Origin: Ferrovibrio sp.
GTDB taxonomy: Bacteria > Pseudomonadota > Alphaproteobacteria > Ferrovibrionales > Ferrovibrionaceae
NCBI RefSeq assembly: GCF_002796975.1
Contig: NZ_PEKV01000005.1
Location: 717,596 to 777,673 of the forward strand
Reading direction: 5' to 3'
Length of the DNA stretch: 60,078 nt
Shown: piece after piece, positions 26,248 to 35,478 of the stretch
How the letters are laid out: the number at the start of each line of letters is the position of its first letter
How positions within the stretch are numbered: position 1 is the first letter of the stretch
The notes under the pieces: model-generated
What the model was told of the DNA's origin: nothing
The model's input: only the letters and a program-made list of their open reading frames with translations
Database searches by the model: none
Program-made: the position numbers and the translations under genes

Positions 26248-27798
26248 ATGAACGGCGCCGAAAGCCTCGTCAAAACCCTGGTTGCCTCCGGCGTCGACAC
26301 CTGCTTCGCCAATCCCGGCACCTCCGAAATGCATTTCGTGGCAGCCCTCGATCATGTGCCCGGCATCCGCTGCGTGCTCGGCCTGCAGGAAAACGTGGCC
26401 ACGGGCGCTGCCGACGGCTACTGGCGCATGCTGCACAAGCCGGCCGCCACGTTGCTGCATCTCGGGCCCGGCCTCGCCAATGGCGCGGCCAATCTGCACA
26501 ACGCGCGCAAGGCCAGTTCCGGCATCGTCAACGTGGTGGGCGAACATGCCACCTATCACCTGCAATACGATGCGCCGCTGACTTCCGATATCGACGGCAT
26601 CGCGCGGCCTTTCTCGGCCTGGATCGGCCGCGCCAAAGCCGCGCATGACGTGGCCAAGCTGGGCGCCGAAGCGGTCAGCATCGCCCGCAGCGGTTCCGGC
26701 AAAATCGCCACCATGGTGCTGCCGGCCGATACTGCCTGGACCGAAGTGACCGGCCCGGCGCCGCAGCTGCCAGTGCCGCCGCGCGCGCAGGTCGATGACA
26801 GCGCGATCCTTGCGGCGGCGGCGGCGCTGAAGAAGGCCGGCCCGCGCGGCATGCTGGTGCTGGGCGGCCATGCCCTGCTGCGGCCCTGCCAGGACGTGGC
26901 GGCGCGCATCGCGGCTGCCACCGGCTGCAAACTCTCCAATCCCGGCGCCAGCGCACGCATGGAACGCGGTGGCGACCTGCCGCGCACCGGCCGCGTGCCC
27001 TACATCCTGTCGCAGGCGCTCGCCTATCTGAAAGACACCGACGAGATGGTGCTGGTCGGCTGCCGTCGCCCGGTGGCCTTCTTCGCCTATCCGGACCAGC
27101 CCAGCCTGCTGACGCCGGATCACTGCAACATCACGCCGGTCGCCGATGTGGATGACGATCTGCTCGATGCGCTGGAACGTCTCGCCGATGCGGTGAAAGC
27201 CCCGAAGGGCAAAGCCGCCGGCCCGGCGCCGCTGGAAAAGCCCGGCCTTCCCACCGGCGGCGTCAGCGTGGAAAAGATCGCCGCCGCCGTGGCAGCCCTG
27301 CTGCCCGACCATGCCATCGTGCTGGATGAATCGCTCACGTCGGGCCGCGGCATTTTTGCCGCCACCGAGGCGTCAGGCCCGCATGACTGGCTGCAGAATA
27401 TGGGCGGTTCGATCGGCTACAGCCTGCCGATGGCGGTCGGCTGTGCGGTTGCGTGTCCCGACCGCAAGGTGATCGCACTGACTGGCGACGGCAGCGCCTT
27501 CTACACGCTGCAGGCGCTGTGGAGCATGGCGCGCGAACAGCTCAACATCACCGTCGTGATCTTCGCCAACCGCACCTACAACATCCTGCGCGGCGAACTG
27601 ACCAATGTGGGCGTTCTCAATCCGGGACCGCGCGCCGTCGACATGCTGACGCTGGATCGTCCCGACCCGGACTGGGTGGCCCTGGCCAAGGGCCATGGCG
27701 TTCCGGCCGTGCGGGTCGACGAGATGGGCGATTTCAGCCGGGCTTTCGCCGCGGCGCTGGAAACCAGGGGACCACAACTCGTTGAGTTGGTGTTCTGA
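26248..27798 (+). CDS. Thiamine-diphosphate enzyme, acetolactate-synthase large-subunit-like
   Basis: A 516-residue TPP-dependent enzyme. The cofactor-activating glutamate is Glu48 in LGLQENVATGAADGY, and the TPP/Mg motif is LTGDGSAFYTLQALW followed by NRTYNIL. It is shorter than biosynthetic IlvB (about 560-590), has no small-subunit gene beside it and lacks clear FAD-binding features. It is therefore more likely a catabolic 2-oxo acid decarboxylase or carboligase of the IlvB superfamily than valine-pathway acetolactate synthase. GGAG precedes the ATG. It is co-oriented with and probably co-transcribed with the cyclase gene. Confidence 0.82.
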   Translation: MNGAESLVKTLVASGVDTCFANPGTSEMHFVAALDHVPGIRCVLGLQENVATGAADGYWRMLHKPAATLLHLGPGLANGAANLHNARKASSGIVNVVGEHATYHLQYDAPLTSDIDGIARPFSAWIGRAKAAHDVAKLGAEAVSIARSGSGKIATMVLPADTAWTEVTGPAPQLPVPPRAQVDDSAILAAAAALKKAGPRGMLVLGGHALLRPCQDVAARIAAATGCKLSNPGASARMERGGDLPRTGRVPYILSQALAYLKDTDEMVLVGCRRPVAFFAYPDQPSLLTPDHCNITPVADVDDDLLDALERLADAVKAPKGKAAGPAPLEKPGLPTGGVSVEKIAAAVAALLPDHAIVLDESLTSGRGIFAATEASGPHDWLQNMGGSIGYSLPMAVGCAVACPDRKVIALTGDGSAFYTLQALWSMAREQLNITVVIFANRTYNILRGELTNVGVLNPGPRAVDMLTLDRPDPDWVALAKGHGVPAVRVDEMGDFSRAFAAALETRGPQLVELVF

Positions 27799-28097
27799 AA
27801 CCACCACAAGCTTTGGTAGCGGCGCGGCGGCGAAATGCTAAACACTTGATAATGCTCGGGTGTTAAACCCGATTCCGTTTGCAGCTGTGCCGGAAATTTG
27901 CCAATCATATTTACGGTTGCCCTGAAGCGGCAGGCGGGTCAGGCCTGTCGCCGGTTCCGATCGCCGAAGGGAAACCGCAGCAAACGCCCCACCGGGCATG
28001 CGCCGTCCTTTGTTACCGGGGACGGCGTTTCTAACCAGATTTCGTGACGGCGCTGCCGCAGAAGACGGCGAGCGCGACAACAGAAGGTGTAAGCGAC
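27799..28097. other. Non-coding spacer before cheW
   Basis: About 300 bases without a credible gene. It has an AT-richer core near 27840-27920 that could contain the cheW promoter. Short frames are present but have no ribosome site or conserved content. I see no strong terminator after the TPP enzyme gene. Confidence 0.5.
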
Positions 28098-28613
28098 ATG
28101 TCCATGCCCGCGACCGTTTCGGCTCCCGCTCTGCCCGCCACCGCCGACAAGGCCGGGACTGCGCTCGGCAGCCAGGAAGTGCTCACCTTCACCATCGGCG
28201 ACCAGAATTACGGCCTCGATCTGCTCAGCGTGCGCGAAATCCGCGCCTGGACCGACGTGACGCCGCTGCCCAACACGCCGCCTTTCGTGCGCGGTGTGAT
28301 CAACCTGCGCGGCGCCGTGGTGCCGATCTTCGATCTGCGCGTCCGCCTCGGCGGCGGCATCACCCAGGCGACCAGCGCCAATGTGGTGATCGTGGTCGAG
28401 ATCGGCAGCGAGTCTGTCGGCCTGCTGGTCGATACCGTGTCGGATATTCTCGCCCTCGATGCCTCGGCCTTGCAGCCGGTGCCGGCCACGGCGGCTGACG
28501 AAGAACATTCCTTCCTCAGCGCGCTGGCCACCCATGAAGACCGCATGGTCGCGCTGCTCGACGTGAACCGCCTGTTCAGCCGCGGCGTGCCTGCGGTGCC
28601 TGCCGCCGCCTGA
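28098..28613 (+). CDS. cheW: Chemotaxis coupling protein CheW
   Basis: Links chemoreceptors to the CheA kinase. The 171-residue protein has a CheW/SH3-like domain from about residue 30: EVLTFTIGDQNYGLDLLSVR, REIRAWTDVTPLPNTPPFVR, GVINLRGAVVPIFDLR and GLLVDTVSDIL. The N-terminal 28 residues are Ala/Pro rich and variable. Two Met starts are close together (28098, 28104). The gene is isolated from a che operon but lies about 2 kb from a chemoreceptor gene once the foreign insertion downstream is discounted. Confidence 0.95.
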   Translation: MSMPATVSAPALPATADKAGTALGSQEVLTFTIGDQNYGLDLLSVREIRAWTDVTPLPNTPPFVRGVINLRGAVVPIFDLRVRLGGGITQATSANVVIVVEIGSESVGLLVDTVSDILALDASALQPVPATAADEEHSFLSALATHEDRMVALLDVNRLFSRGVPAVPAAA

Positions 28614-28629
28614 GCGGCAGCGGACTTTC

Positions 28630-28688
28630 TGGTAATTGCCACATAAGTTTCGATCTTTTGCCACGAGTTTCGTGGTTTTGTGGCAATA
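28630..28688 (+). repeat. Left end of the element: TIR plus iterated end motifs
   Basis: After the TIR, two tandem motif copies run inward: AATTGCCACATAAGTTTCG (28634-28652) and TTTTGCCACGAGTTTCG (28656-28672), with TTGCCA cores spaced 22 bases apart. A partial inverted TGGCAATA follows at 28681. The 22-base spacing suits binding sites of a TnsB/TniA/MuA-type transposase. Confidence 0.75.
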
Positions 28689-28758
28689 ATATCAGTGACT
28701 TAATAAATTTTCACTCAGGCCGATTTAGAACGACGACACTGAGATGTGTCGCCGTTTC

Positions 28759-31026
28759 TTATTTGGATGGCTGACCATGCTCATGCGTATCCACCAGTCT
28801 CTTAGCCAATCCCGCCACCCGTTCCACCGTCTCCGCATTCGCCCGCGCCCATAGCTTCCTGAGCAATCCGGTCGGGATAAGTTCGTCATACTTGGCGACC
28901 TGCAGGTTCTGAACGAAGTCGGCCACGTCCTCCACCGACAGCGGATTCTCAGCGAGCACCTTCAGGACCGCCCGCACGTCGTCCGGGGTGGCCTTAGCGA
29001 CGGTGACCCCGATATCGCTGGCCGAGCATTCGAACCCGGCGCTGGACAGGGCGACGGCGAATACCGAGTTCATGGCTTCCCCGTGCCACAGCAGGAGATG
29101 CGTGTCCTTCTGCGCCTGTACGAGGATTTCCGTTTCCAAATTCATCTCATGGAAAGCCTGCCGACCCTCGACCAGCAGCTCCTGGGCTGTCTGGTCGAGA
29201 TAGGGCGGGATATCGGTGCCCATCAGGACCGCCTTCATGCGGGCCGCCAGACTGTCGTGGATGGCCTCCTGCGACGGGTCTTCGAATTTCGGAATCTGGG
29301 CAGACCGGTGCGGTTCGACGGTCAGCACCTTGGCGGTGTCATCGACCGCCATGACCCGCCAACGCCTTCCCGCGAAAGCCACCAGGCTGCCGATGCCCAG
29401 AATATTGGAGATGGGAATGGTGCCGAGCTGGCGGCCATTGTTGATAAGGCGCCACTCCTCGTCGGAAGGGAAGATGGCGTAGAAGTCTCGGCTAAACGCA
29501 ATCTTCTCGCCGACCTCGCCCAGCATGATCGTGCGGTCGGGCGCCTGCTCAATCAAACCGGCCTCCGGCGATGCCATCGCTCTCAGCAGTTCGACGTAGT
29601 CAGCCTGGGTCAGGGCCGACAACGGCCCGTCACCGCAGATGGTCTGGTAGAGCTGCTCGGCCCTGGCGCCACCGCGCTCTGTGATGATGGAAAGTGTCTG
29701 GTGGAGCGCCACCGTCGCAATGGAGGGGTCCTGGACCGGCGGTTCGACGAACTTTTCCTTGAGGAGTTCGACGGCAGCGACGGAACGCACCACCTCCAGC
29801 CGCAGGCGGTCCATCGGGTCGGACAGCGGCGTCAGGTATTTCTCGCGGACATAGATGCGCAGAGTGGCTGCCTTGCCCCGTCGACGTCCGCTGCGCCCCA
29901 GGCGCTGCCGCAGCGATGCCAGGGAACGCGGCCCAAGGATCTGGGCGACTGAATCGACCGAGCCGATGTCGATGCCCAGCTCCAGGGTCGTGGTGGCAAC
30001 GGCCGTCGTCGGCAGCTCAGCAGCCTTAAGGCGATGTTCCAGGTCTTCTCGCAGCTCCTTGGACAGACTGCCGTGGTGTGGGAAGAACTCGTTGGGGACT
30101 TCTGCCGCCTCACTGCGGCGGCGCAGACGATCGGCGACGGCTTCTACCCGCCGCCTGGAGCCACCGAAGACCAGGTTATTGCTGCCCCTCAGGTGGGCGA
30201 AGATATGGTCGGCGATGAAGTCCAAGGCTTCCTTGCGGCCTTCATCCTTTTCCAAGTCATCGGCACCGATATCGGGTGGTTCGATGTAGCCGCGGACCTG
30301 CAGTCGCAGTTCAGGGCTGCCGCCGGGCGGGTTCACGATCGCAACAGCCGCGGGGTTGGCCGAATTGAGCCATTTGGCTGCCACGCTCAGGTCGCCGATG
30401 GTAGCCGACAGGCCGACCCGGCGAGGCCGGACCTTGCACAGGGCATCGATACGCCGCAGCAGGCTCGCCAGATGGAGCCCACGCGGTCCCTGCATGAAGG
30501 CGTGCAGCTCGTCGATGACGATGAATTCCAGGTTCTGGAACAGGGCGTAGGCGTCCTTAGGCTTGCGGACGAACAGCGCCTCGATGGACTCAGGGGTAAT
30601 CAGGGCCACGCCGCTCGGCTTTTTGAGCATGCGCTTCTTGGCGCCTTGAGACGCATCGCCATGCCAGCGGACGACATTCAGCTCCAGTTTCTCGCAGACC
30701 TGGTCAAGGCGGCCGAACTGGTCGTTGATGAGTGCCTTGAGCGGGCTGATGTACAGGACGGACAGCCCGGCTTCTTCCTTTTCCGCCACCTGCGACAGGA
30801 TGGGGAAGAAGGCCGCTTCGGTCTTGCCCGCAGCCGTGGCAGCGGCAATCAGGACATCGTCCTGGCCACCCATGACGGCTTCGATAGCCAGTTCCTGGAC
30901 TTCACGCAGCTCCGTCCAGTTCTGCTCCCAGATCCACTGGCGGACCTTGGGATGCAGCCGGTCGAAGTTGGACGCCAGCTCAACAGCGGAGGTCACCTCA
31001 GAGACGGAGACTGGTGAGCTCGTCAT
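28759..31026 (-). CDS. sngC: DEAD/DEAH (Lhr-like) helicase, Shango SngC-type
   Basis: A 755-residue superfamily 2 helicase. It shows Walker A AAATAAGKTEAAFFP, motif Ib-like LYISPLKALINDQFGRL, Walker B VIDELHAF (DELH), motif III GLSATIGD, and motif VI QRLGRSGRRRGK, with a long C-terminal region typical of Lhr-like and BrxHI-type defence helicases. The ATG at 31026 is preceded by AGGA and lies inside the end of the ATPase gene (29-base overlap); a longer frame upstream is unsupported. It is the last gene of the three-gene unit. A hairpin at 28730-28756 (CGACAC / GTGTCG) lies just past its stop and may end the transcript. Nucleic-acid unwinding in anti-phage defence is inferred from family and context. 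Confidence 0.85.
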   Translation of the reverse strand: MTSSPVSVSEVTSAVELASNFDRLHPKVRQWIWEQNWTELREVQELAIEAVMGGQDDVLIAAATAAGKTEAAFFPILSQVAEKEEAGLSVLYISPLKALINDQFGRLDQVCEKLELNVVRWHGDASQGAKKRMLKKPSGVALITPESIEALFVRKPKDAYALFQNLEFIVIDELHAFMQGPRGLHLASLLRRIDALCKVRPRRVGLSATIGDLSVAAKWLNSANPAAVAIVNPPGGSPELRLQVRGYIEPPDIGADDLEKDEGRKEALDFIADHIFAHLRGSNNLVFGGSRRRVEAVADRLRRRSEAAEVPNEFFPHHGSLSKELREDLEHRLKAAELPTTAVATTTLELGIDIGSVDSVAQILGPRSLASLRQRLGRSGRRRGKAATLRIYVREKYLTPLSDPMDRLRLEVVRSVAAVELLKEKFVEPPVQDPSIATVALHQTLSIITERGGARAEQLYQTICGDGPLSALTQADYVELLRAMASPEAGLIEQAPDRTIMLGEVGEKIAFSRDFYAIFPSDEEWRLINNGRQLGTIPISNILGIGSLVAFAGRRWRVMAVDDTAKVLTVEPHRSAQIPKFEDPSQEAIHDSLAARMKAVLMGTDIPPYLDQTAQELLVEGRQAFHEMNLETEILVQAQKDTHLLLWHGEAMNSVFAVALSSAGFECSASDIGVTVAKATPDDVRAVLKVLAENPLSVEDVADFVQNLQVAKYDELIPTGLLRKLWARANAETVERVAGLAKRLVDTHEHGQPSK

Positions 31027-32359
31027 TTCCGTCCTGGGCAGGCTGGGGCTGGGCGCCATTGACCGGTTGGGCTGCGACCGGCTCGGGGGCGTCAGCGATT
31101 TCGGTATCGTCCGCACCGTCAGTATCGACGGCGACGTCGACATGGCCGAGCAGCTCCTTCCAGTTGGTCGCCGGGTTCTGCTCCAGCACGTTCAGGAAGT
31201 GGATGAAGGCTTTGATGGTGTTGCGCGGCGTCCGGAAATAGGCGTCCCCGATGCGCTTGTTGCAGTGGTCCATGTACATCGGCAGCGCCTCGTCGGGCAC
31301 CAGGTTCTTGGCCGGATCGCCATGGGCGAAGACGCCGCGAATATTAGACAGAAGCACCAGCAGGTCTTCCGGCGTCAGGCTGGGCAGCCGGACGACCGGA
31401 CCGGACAGGTCGACCAGGCCGTTCTTGGCAAACGCGTTCTCCGCCAACCGAGACTGCAGTGCCTGGTAGCTGTACAGGCCGCGGCGGGTGTCCATCAGGA
31501 ACTCAGGCGTTCCGCCGAAGACGAAGCCCAGATTCTGGACATTGCCCTGCAGGGTGTCGTTCACGATGCGCAGGATTTGCTCGTAATTCTGGTTGCGAGC
31601 CTGGGAGCTCTGCAGCTTATACAGGTTCACCATCTCATCGAACATGATGAGGGTACCGGCATATCCAGCCAGCTTGATGAAGGCAGCCAGCGCCTTGAAA
31701 GCGTCGTAGACCTCATGGTCGTCGATGATGTTGCGGACGCCGAGCGCATTGCGGGCGTCTGTCTTGGTCGGAAATTCACCGCGCAGCCAACGGAGCGCCG
31801 AGGCCTTCAGGGCTTCGTTGTCTTCCTCGCTACCCTTCCTATAGGCGCTCAGGACCGCCACATAGTCATAGCCGCTGGCCTGTTCCTGCAGCGATGCCAG
31901 CCGCTGCTCGGTAACGGCGTCGGCGGTGATGCCGCGCTGACCGGCTTCCTTGATGCAGTCCGTGATGAAGCGTTCGACGATGCTGGCTAAAGCGCCGCCG
32001 TCAGGTTTCGTGCGGGTCGCCATATTGCGGATGGCTTCGGCATACAGGCCGCGTGCCTGGCCGCCGGTCGCGTGGATGCGACGGTCGGGTGCGAGGTCCG
32101 CATGCATGGTGACGCACTTCTTCTCCATGGCGATCAGGCGCGTCAGGTGCAGGAAGAAGGTCTTACCTGCACCATATTCGCCGATGATGAACCGGATGGC
32201 CGACCCGTTGCCGGTAATGCGGTCGATGTCTTTGACGAGCGCGCCCACTTCCGGGGCGCGGCCGACCTGGATATGGCGCAGGCCAAGGCGAGGGACGACA
32301 CCGGCAGCCAGTGCCTGAAGGATAACGTCACGGTCTTTGGGCTTAATCGCGGTGTTCAT
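30998..32359 (-). CDS. sngB: BrxD-like P-loop ATPase, Shango SngB-type
   Basis: A 453-residue ATPase of the DUF2791/BrxD kind found in BREX and related defence operons. It has a Walker A motif GEYGAGKT at residues 60-67 in the context RFIIGEYGAGKTFFLHL, and a Walker B-like TLIMFDEMVNLYKL (FDEM at 240-243) followed by a sensor-type segment FVFGGTPEFLMDTRRGLYSY. The last 55 residues are Ala/Pro/Asp rich and probably disordered. Its start overlaps the stop of the TerB gene by 4 bases, and its end overlaps the helicase start, so all three are one translationally coupled operon. Confidence 0.87.
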   Translation of the reverse strand: MNTAIKPKDRDVILQALAAGVVPRLGLRHIQVGRAPEVGALVKDIDRITGNGSAIRFIIGEYGAGKTFFLHLTRLIAMEKKCVTMHADLAPDRRIHATGGQARGLYAEAIRNMATRTKPDGGALASIVERFITDCIKEAGQRGITADAVTEQRLASLQEQASGYDYVAVLSAYRKGSEEDNEALKASALRWLRGEFPTKTDARNALGVRNIIDDHEVYDAFKALAAFIKLAGYAGTLIMFDEMVNLYKLQSSQARNQNYEQILRIVNDTLQGNVQNLGFVFGGTPEFLMDTRRGLYSYQALQSRLAENAFAKNGLVDLSGPVVRLPSLTPEDLLVLLSNIRGVFAHGDPAKNLVPDEALPMYMDHCNKRIGDAYFRTPRNTIKAFIHFLNVLEQNPATNWKELLGHVDVAVDTDGADDTEIADAPEPVAAQPVNGAQPQPAQDGNDELTSLRL

Positions 32360-34665
32360 GCTCTGACTTCCATTTCCTTCAGCTTGGCAACAAGGTGTTC
32401 GGCAACAACGATGGTGTCTTCACCATCCAGCAGGGGTTCGTCGAAAGTGTCGAATGCCCATTCATTGATGGTCTCGACTGCACCATCGGGCATCAACTGC
32501 AATCCGCGTGCTTCTTCCTCGAATGCACCGCGGTCGTACTCCGGCTGAGCCAGGAACAGGACGACGAGCCTGGCATGAGCAGCATCCAGGCCCTCGAACG
32601 CGCTGGCCTCGACGACAATGGGAGCTGTTGCTGCTGGTGCGGGTGTTTCCTCGACGAAGATATCGGCCAGCAGGTTGGAGACAGCGGACGTCTCGCTCTT
32701 GATGCGCTCCAGGCGGGCCATGTCGATTTTGATGCCACTGGAAGCAGGAATCGCGGCCGGAGCGGGCTTCTTGGGGATGGCCCGCCCGCGTGGCGCTTCT
32801 TCCGCCACCACGGTGACTGGCTCATCAATGACAATGGCACCGCGATGGACGGCCGAATACAACTCATCCGCAGGCATGCCCAATGCCTTGTAGAGCTTCT
32901 CCAGAAATTTCATCTCGGCCGGGTCGGCGTGGCCGTCAGCCAGAACAGAGGCGATTGCAGAACTGGCCACGCGAGCTTTTTCGGCCGACGACAGCTTGGC
33001 CAATCGGCTCATGACGCCCTGCTGGCGCGGTGCATCTTCAGCCAGCAGCTTTGCATAGGCCGCCAATCGCTGTTTTTCCGCCGGGTTCAGGCCATTCAGC
33101 GCCTGAATATCCGCTTTCACGGCGGCCAGTTCGGCGGGGTTGACGCCGCCGTCGGCCGCAGCGGCCAGCGATGTGACTTCGATGAGTGTTTTGGCAATCT
33201 GGTATTCCGGCTTTTCCGGATTTACCTCCTGCTGCTCGGTGCGCCTGAACAGGACAACGGTGCCGTCCTTTGGGAAGCTGGATGACCCGTAGCGTTTGTC
33301 AGGCTCGAATCCGACATTCATCGCGTCGAATGCCGGAGCAATCTGCGCCATTTGGGCGGCAAGCGTCTTCTTCTCGTCCTGTTCGACACTGAAGGTCTCG
33401 AGCATCTTTTCGGCACTGGTGACGAAGGTGTCATCACCTGAAAACGCGGTGGTCAGATACTCCGAGATTGCTTTGAGCGGCGAGTTGGCAACGCTGTGCT
33501 GAATTTCCTTCGGCAACAGCAAGATGCTTTCCGGCTTGCCCCGGGTCTGCGGTTTGCGCCCCAGCAGGCGGCTGTACGCCTCAAGGTCATCAATGCAGCG
33601 GTTGTACAATTCACGCAACGGCTTCATCGGCGCCGAGACGGCGGTGATATCAGGAAAGTCGCCTGCTAGCGGAATGTCGGCACCGAAGTTTCCGCTGCAG
33701 GCTCTGTAGTGAGCCTTGAGTAGCGTTTTGGGGGTAGAGACCTTTCTGCCCTTGGGATACTTGGCGGCAAACCGCACAGCCCAGAGCAGCTTGAATTCAT
33801 CCCAGCACCGCGTCAGCGCTGTTTTGGAATAGACATCCGGTGCGCCTAGTAGCCACGCCAAGGAATCAAAAGCATTGAGTGGCTCCTGTTGGGCCAGTTT
33901 CCGGCCCAGATACATAAGCACGGGAAGCTTTAGATCGCTCATTGCTGCATCAACGTCGGTCAAGTCAGGTTCGGTGGGAGTGACGCCCATCAGAGCCTGA
34001 GCCGACTGCAGGAAAGCCTCGGCATACCTCTGGAAAGAATTGTTGTCAGTTCGAAGCGCCTTCAGGCGCCTGACCTCGGCAATCAGTGTTGGAGCTTCAG
34101 CAATGGCTTTGTCGACGAACATCCGGCGTTCGATGCCGTAGAAATACAGGAAGACGTATCCGATATCGGCATTCGGGTCACTGCGATCGCTCGCCAGCCA
34201 CTCGAGGTACCCCCGACGGGCGGTCGCACCGATGGTCGAATATGACGGCCAATAGTTCATCTGAGCGCCGACGGCGGTTTTCGCAACAGTCAGGGTCGGA
34301 TCGACCAGGCAGTTGTCGACGTCGTAATGAGATTGCCCGGGGAACAGGCCGCCGACGTAGAATAGGCCGCCTTTGATTGTGATGCCTTTGATGGTGATGG
34401 ATTCGCTGGGGGGCAGCCAGCGGCCGGGGTCTTTGTTATTGCTGCGTGACCCTGAAGATGTGGACAAGCTGACGGTAACGCCCCAGCGAGCGAGTGTGTC
34501 TGAATCCGTGGCATGGCGGGCTGGCGACGATGACGTCGGGTCATTACGTCGGGTGACTGGCTCAAGCTTGAAGTTGGCGAAGTCCGGCTTGGGTTCCGGT
34601 TTCTTCTTCTTGCGCGTCACCCTGTAGATGACGAAGCCGATCACGATGAGTACCAGCCACTCCAT
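32356..34665 (-). CDS. sngA: Membrane-anchored TerB-domain protein, Shango SngA-type
   Basis: A 769-residue protein. Residues 2-18 form one transmembrane helix (EWLVLIVIGFVIYRVT) followed by a basic stop, KKKKPEPK. A TerB_N-like domain covers about residues 95-330, including GLFYVGGLFPG. A central TerB helical domain lies near 490-610 (TSLAAAADGGVNPAELAAVK and VLADGHADPAEMKFLEKLY, each with the acidic DG-x-DPAE pattern), and the last 100 residues resemble TerB_C. I chose the ATG at 34665: GGGGGAG precedes it and it opens with the membrane helix; 42 codons upstream look non-coding. TerB plus ATPase plus helicase is the defining set of the Shango anti-phage system. The sensed signal is unknown. 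Confidence 0.87.
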   Translation of the reverse strand: MEWLVLIVIGFVIYRVTRKKKKPEPKPDFANFKLEPVTRRNDPTSSSPARHATDSDTLARWGVTVSLSTSSGSRSNNKDPGRWLPPSESITIKGITIKGGLFYVGGLFPGQSHYDVDNCLVDPTLTVAKTAVGAQMNYWPSYSTIGATARRGYLEWLASDRSDPNADIGYVFLYFYGIERRMFVDKAIAEAPTLIAEVRRLKALRTDNNSFQRYAEAFLQSAQALMGVTPTEPDLTDVDAAMSDLKLPVLMYLGRKLAQQEPLNAFDSLAWLLGAPDVYSKTALTRCWDEFKLLWAVRFAAKYPKGRKVSTPKTLLKAHYRACSGNFGADIPLAGDFPDITAVSAPMKPLRELYNRCIDDLEAYSRLLGRKPQTRGKPESILLLPKEIQHSVANSPLKAISEYLTTAFSGDDTFVTSAEKMLETFSVEQDEKKTLAAQMAQIAPAFDAMNVGFEPDKRYGSSSFPKDGTVVLFRRTEQQEVNPEKPEYQIAKTLIEVTSLAAAADGGVNPAELAAVKADIQALNGLNPAEKQRLAAYAKLLAEDAPRQQGVMSRLAKLSSAEKARVASSAIASVLADGHADPAEMKFLEKLYKALGMPADELYSAVHRGAIVIDEPVTVVAEEAPRGRAIPKKPAPAAIPASSGIKIDMARLERIKSETSAVSNLLADIFVEETPAPAATAPIVVEASAFEGLDAAHARLVVLFLAQPEYDRGAFEEEARGLQLMPDGAVETINEWAFDTFDEPLLDGEDTIVVAEHLVAKLKEMEVRA

Positions 34666-34803
34666 TGGAGAGCTCCCCCTGAACTTGCCTTGCCTGCCCA
34701 CTGCGACTTTAGCGGAAGAAATCGGAGCTTGGCACGCCCGAGCGGCACGACAGGTCGAGGGCTGTTGCAATGAGTTTGGATTCGTCCGCATGCGGGTTTA
34801 CCC

Positions 34804-35466
34804 ATGTATGCGTTCGCCAATTTTCGCAGCAAATTCAAACGGTCAGCGCCTTGCTGCAAGTCAAAGGTCGACATCGCCCTCAATCGACCTCGCGATAAAC
34901 TCGTGTGCATCAATCTGAGGTGCCTTGGCCAGGTCAGCAGCACTTATCCCCTGGAGTCCGTCGCAACAAAGACAATCGACCCGCTGTTTGCAGCCTGCAG
35001 CCCCGGCACCGGTGCCGATGTCGACAGCAGGTTCTATGGAAATCCGGACCTAGCAAACAAGCGATATCATCAATTGTTTGAGGCAAAGCTGGACGAGGTC
35101 ATTGAAGGTCTGAAGAAGCTGCCTCAGCAGAATAATTCACCCATCTTCGAGGGTTTGCAGTCGGTGGCGGTGACGTCATTGGGAACGCCCAGGGCCGTAC
35201 CTGCCAAGAAGCGAATCATCATCATCTCGGACTTCATCCATCATACCCGGCAGCATTCCATGTATCAGGGTGTGCAGTCGTTCAAGCAATTCCGCACGAC
35301 CAACTACTATCCACAGATTAAGCCGGATTTGGCCGGAGCTTCTGTCGATTACTTCGTGATACCGCGCGACACGATGCGGCGCGTACAGCAGCCACCGCTG
35401 GTCGAGTTCTGGTTTGAGTTTACTGCGGCGGCCAACGGGGTCGTTGGCGAATGGAACCCAATTTAA
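34804..35466 (+). pseudogene. VWA-like protein fragment, N-terminus missing
   Basis: The 220-codon frame has a coherent C-terminal part resembling a von Willebrand A-like fold: CSPGTGADVDSRFYGNPDLA, SPIFEGLQSVAVTSLG, the strand and acidic motif KKRIIIISDFIHHTRQHS, and a closing EFWFEFTAAANGVVGEW. The N-terminus expected for the fold (first strand with a D-x-S/T-type site) is absent. The first 40 codons (YAFANFRSKFKRSAPCC) look like unrelated read-through, and no ribosome site precedes 34804. It is probably truncated or frameshifted at the 5' end. It is divergent from the TerB gene and precedes a membrane protein gene by 12 bases. Confidence 0.55.
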
Positions 35467-35478
35467 TAGGAGCGGGCG

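Noticed and set aside
26248..27798. Annotation as biosynthetic acetolactate synthase (ilvB)
   Set aside because: It is too short, has no ilvN/ilvC neighbours and no clear FAD-binding features; kept as an IlvB-superfamily TPP enzyme.
28759..34665. Operon considered as a BREX type 2 or DISARM system
   Set aside because: The BrxD-like ATPase and Lhr-like helicase fit BREX relatives, but PglX methyltransferase, PglZ and the large BrxC/PglY ATPase are absent, and a TerB protein is present instead.
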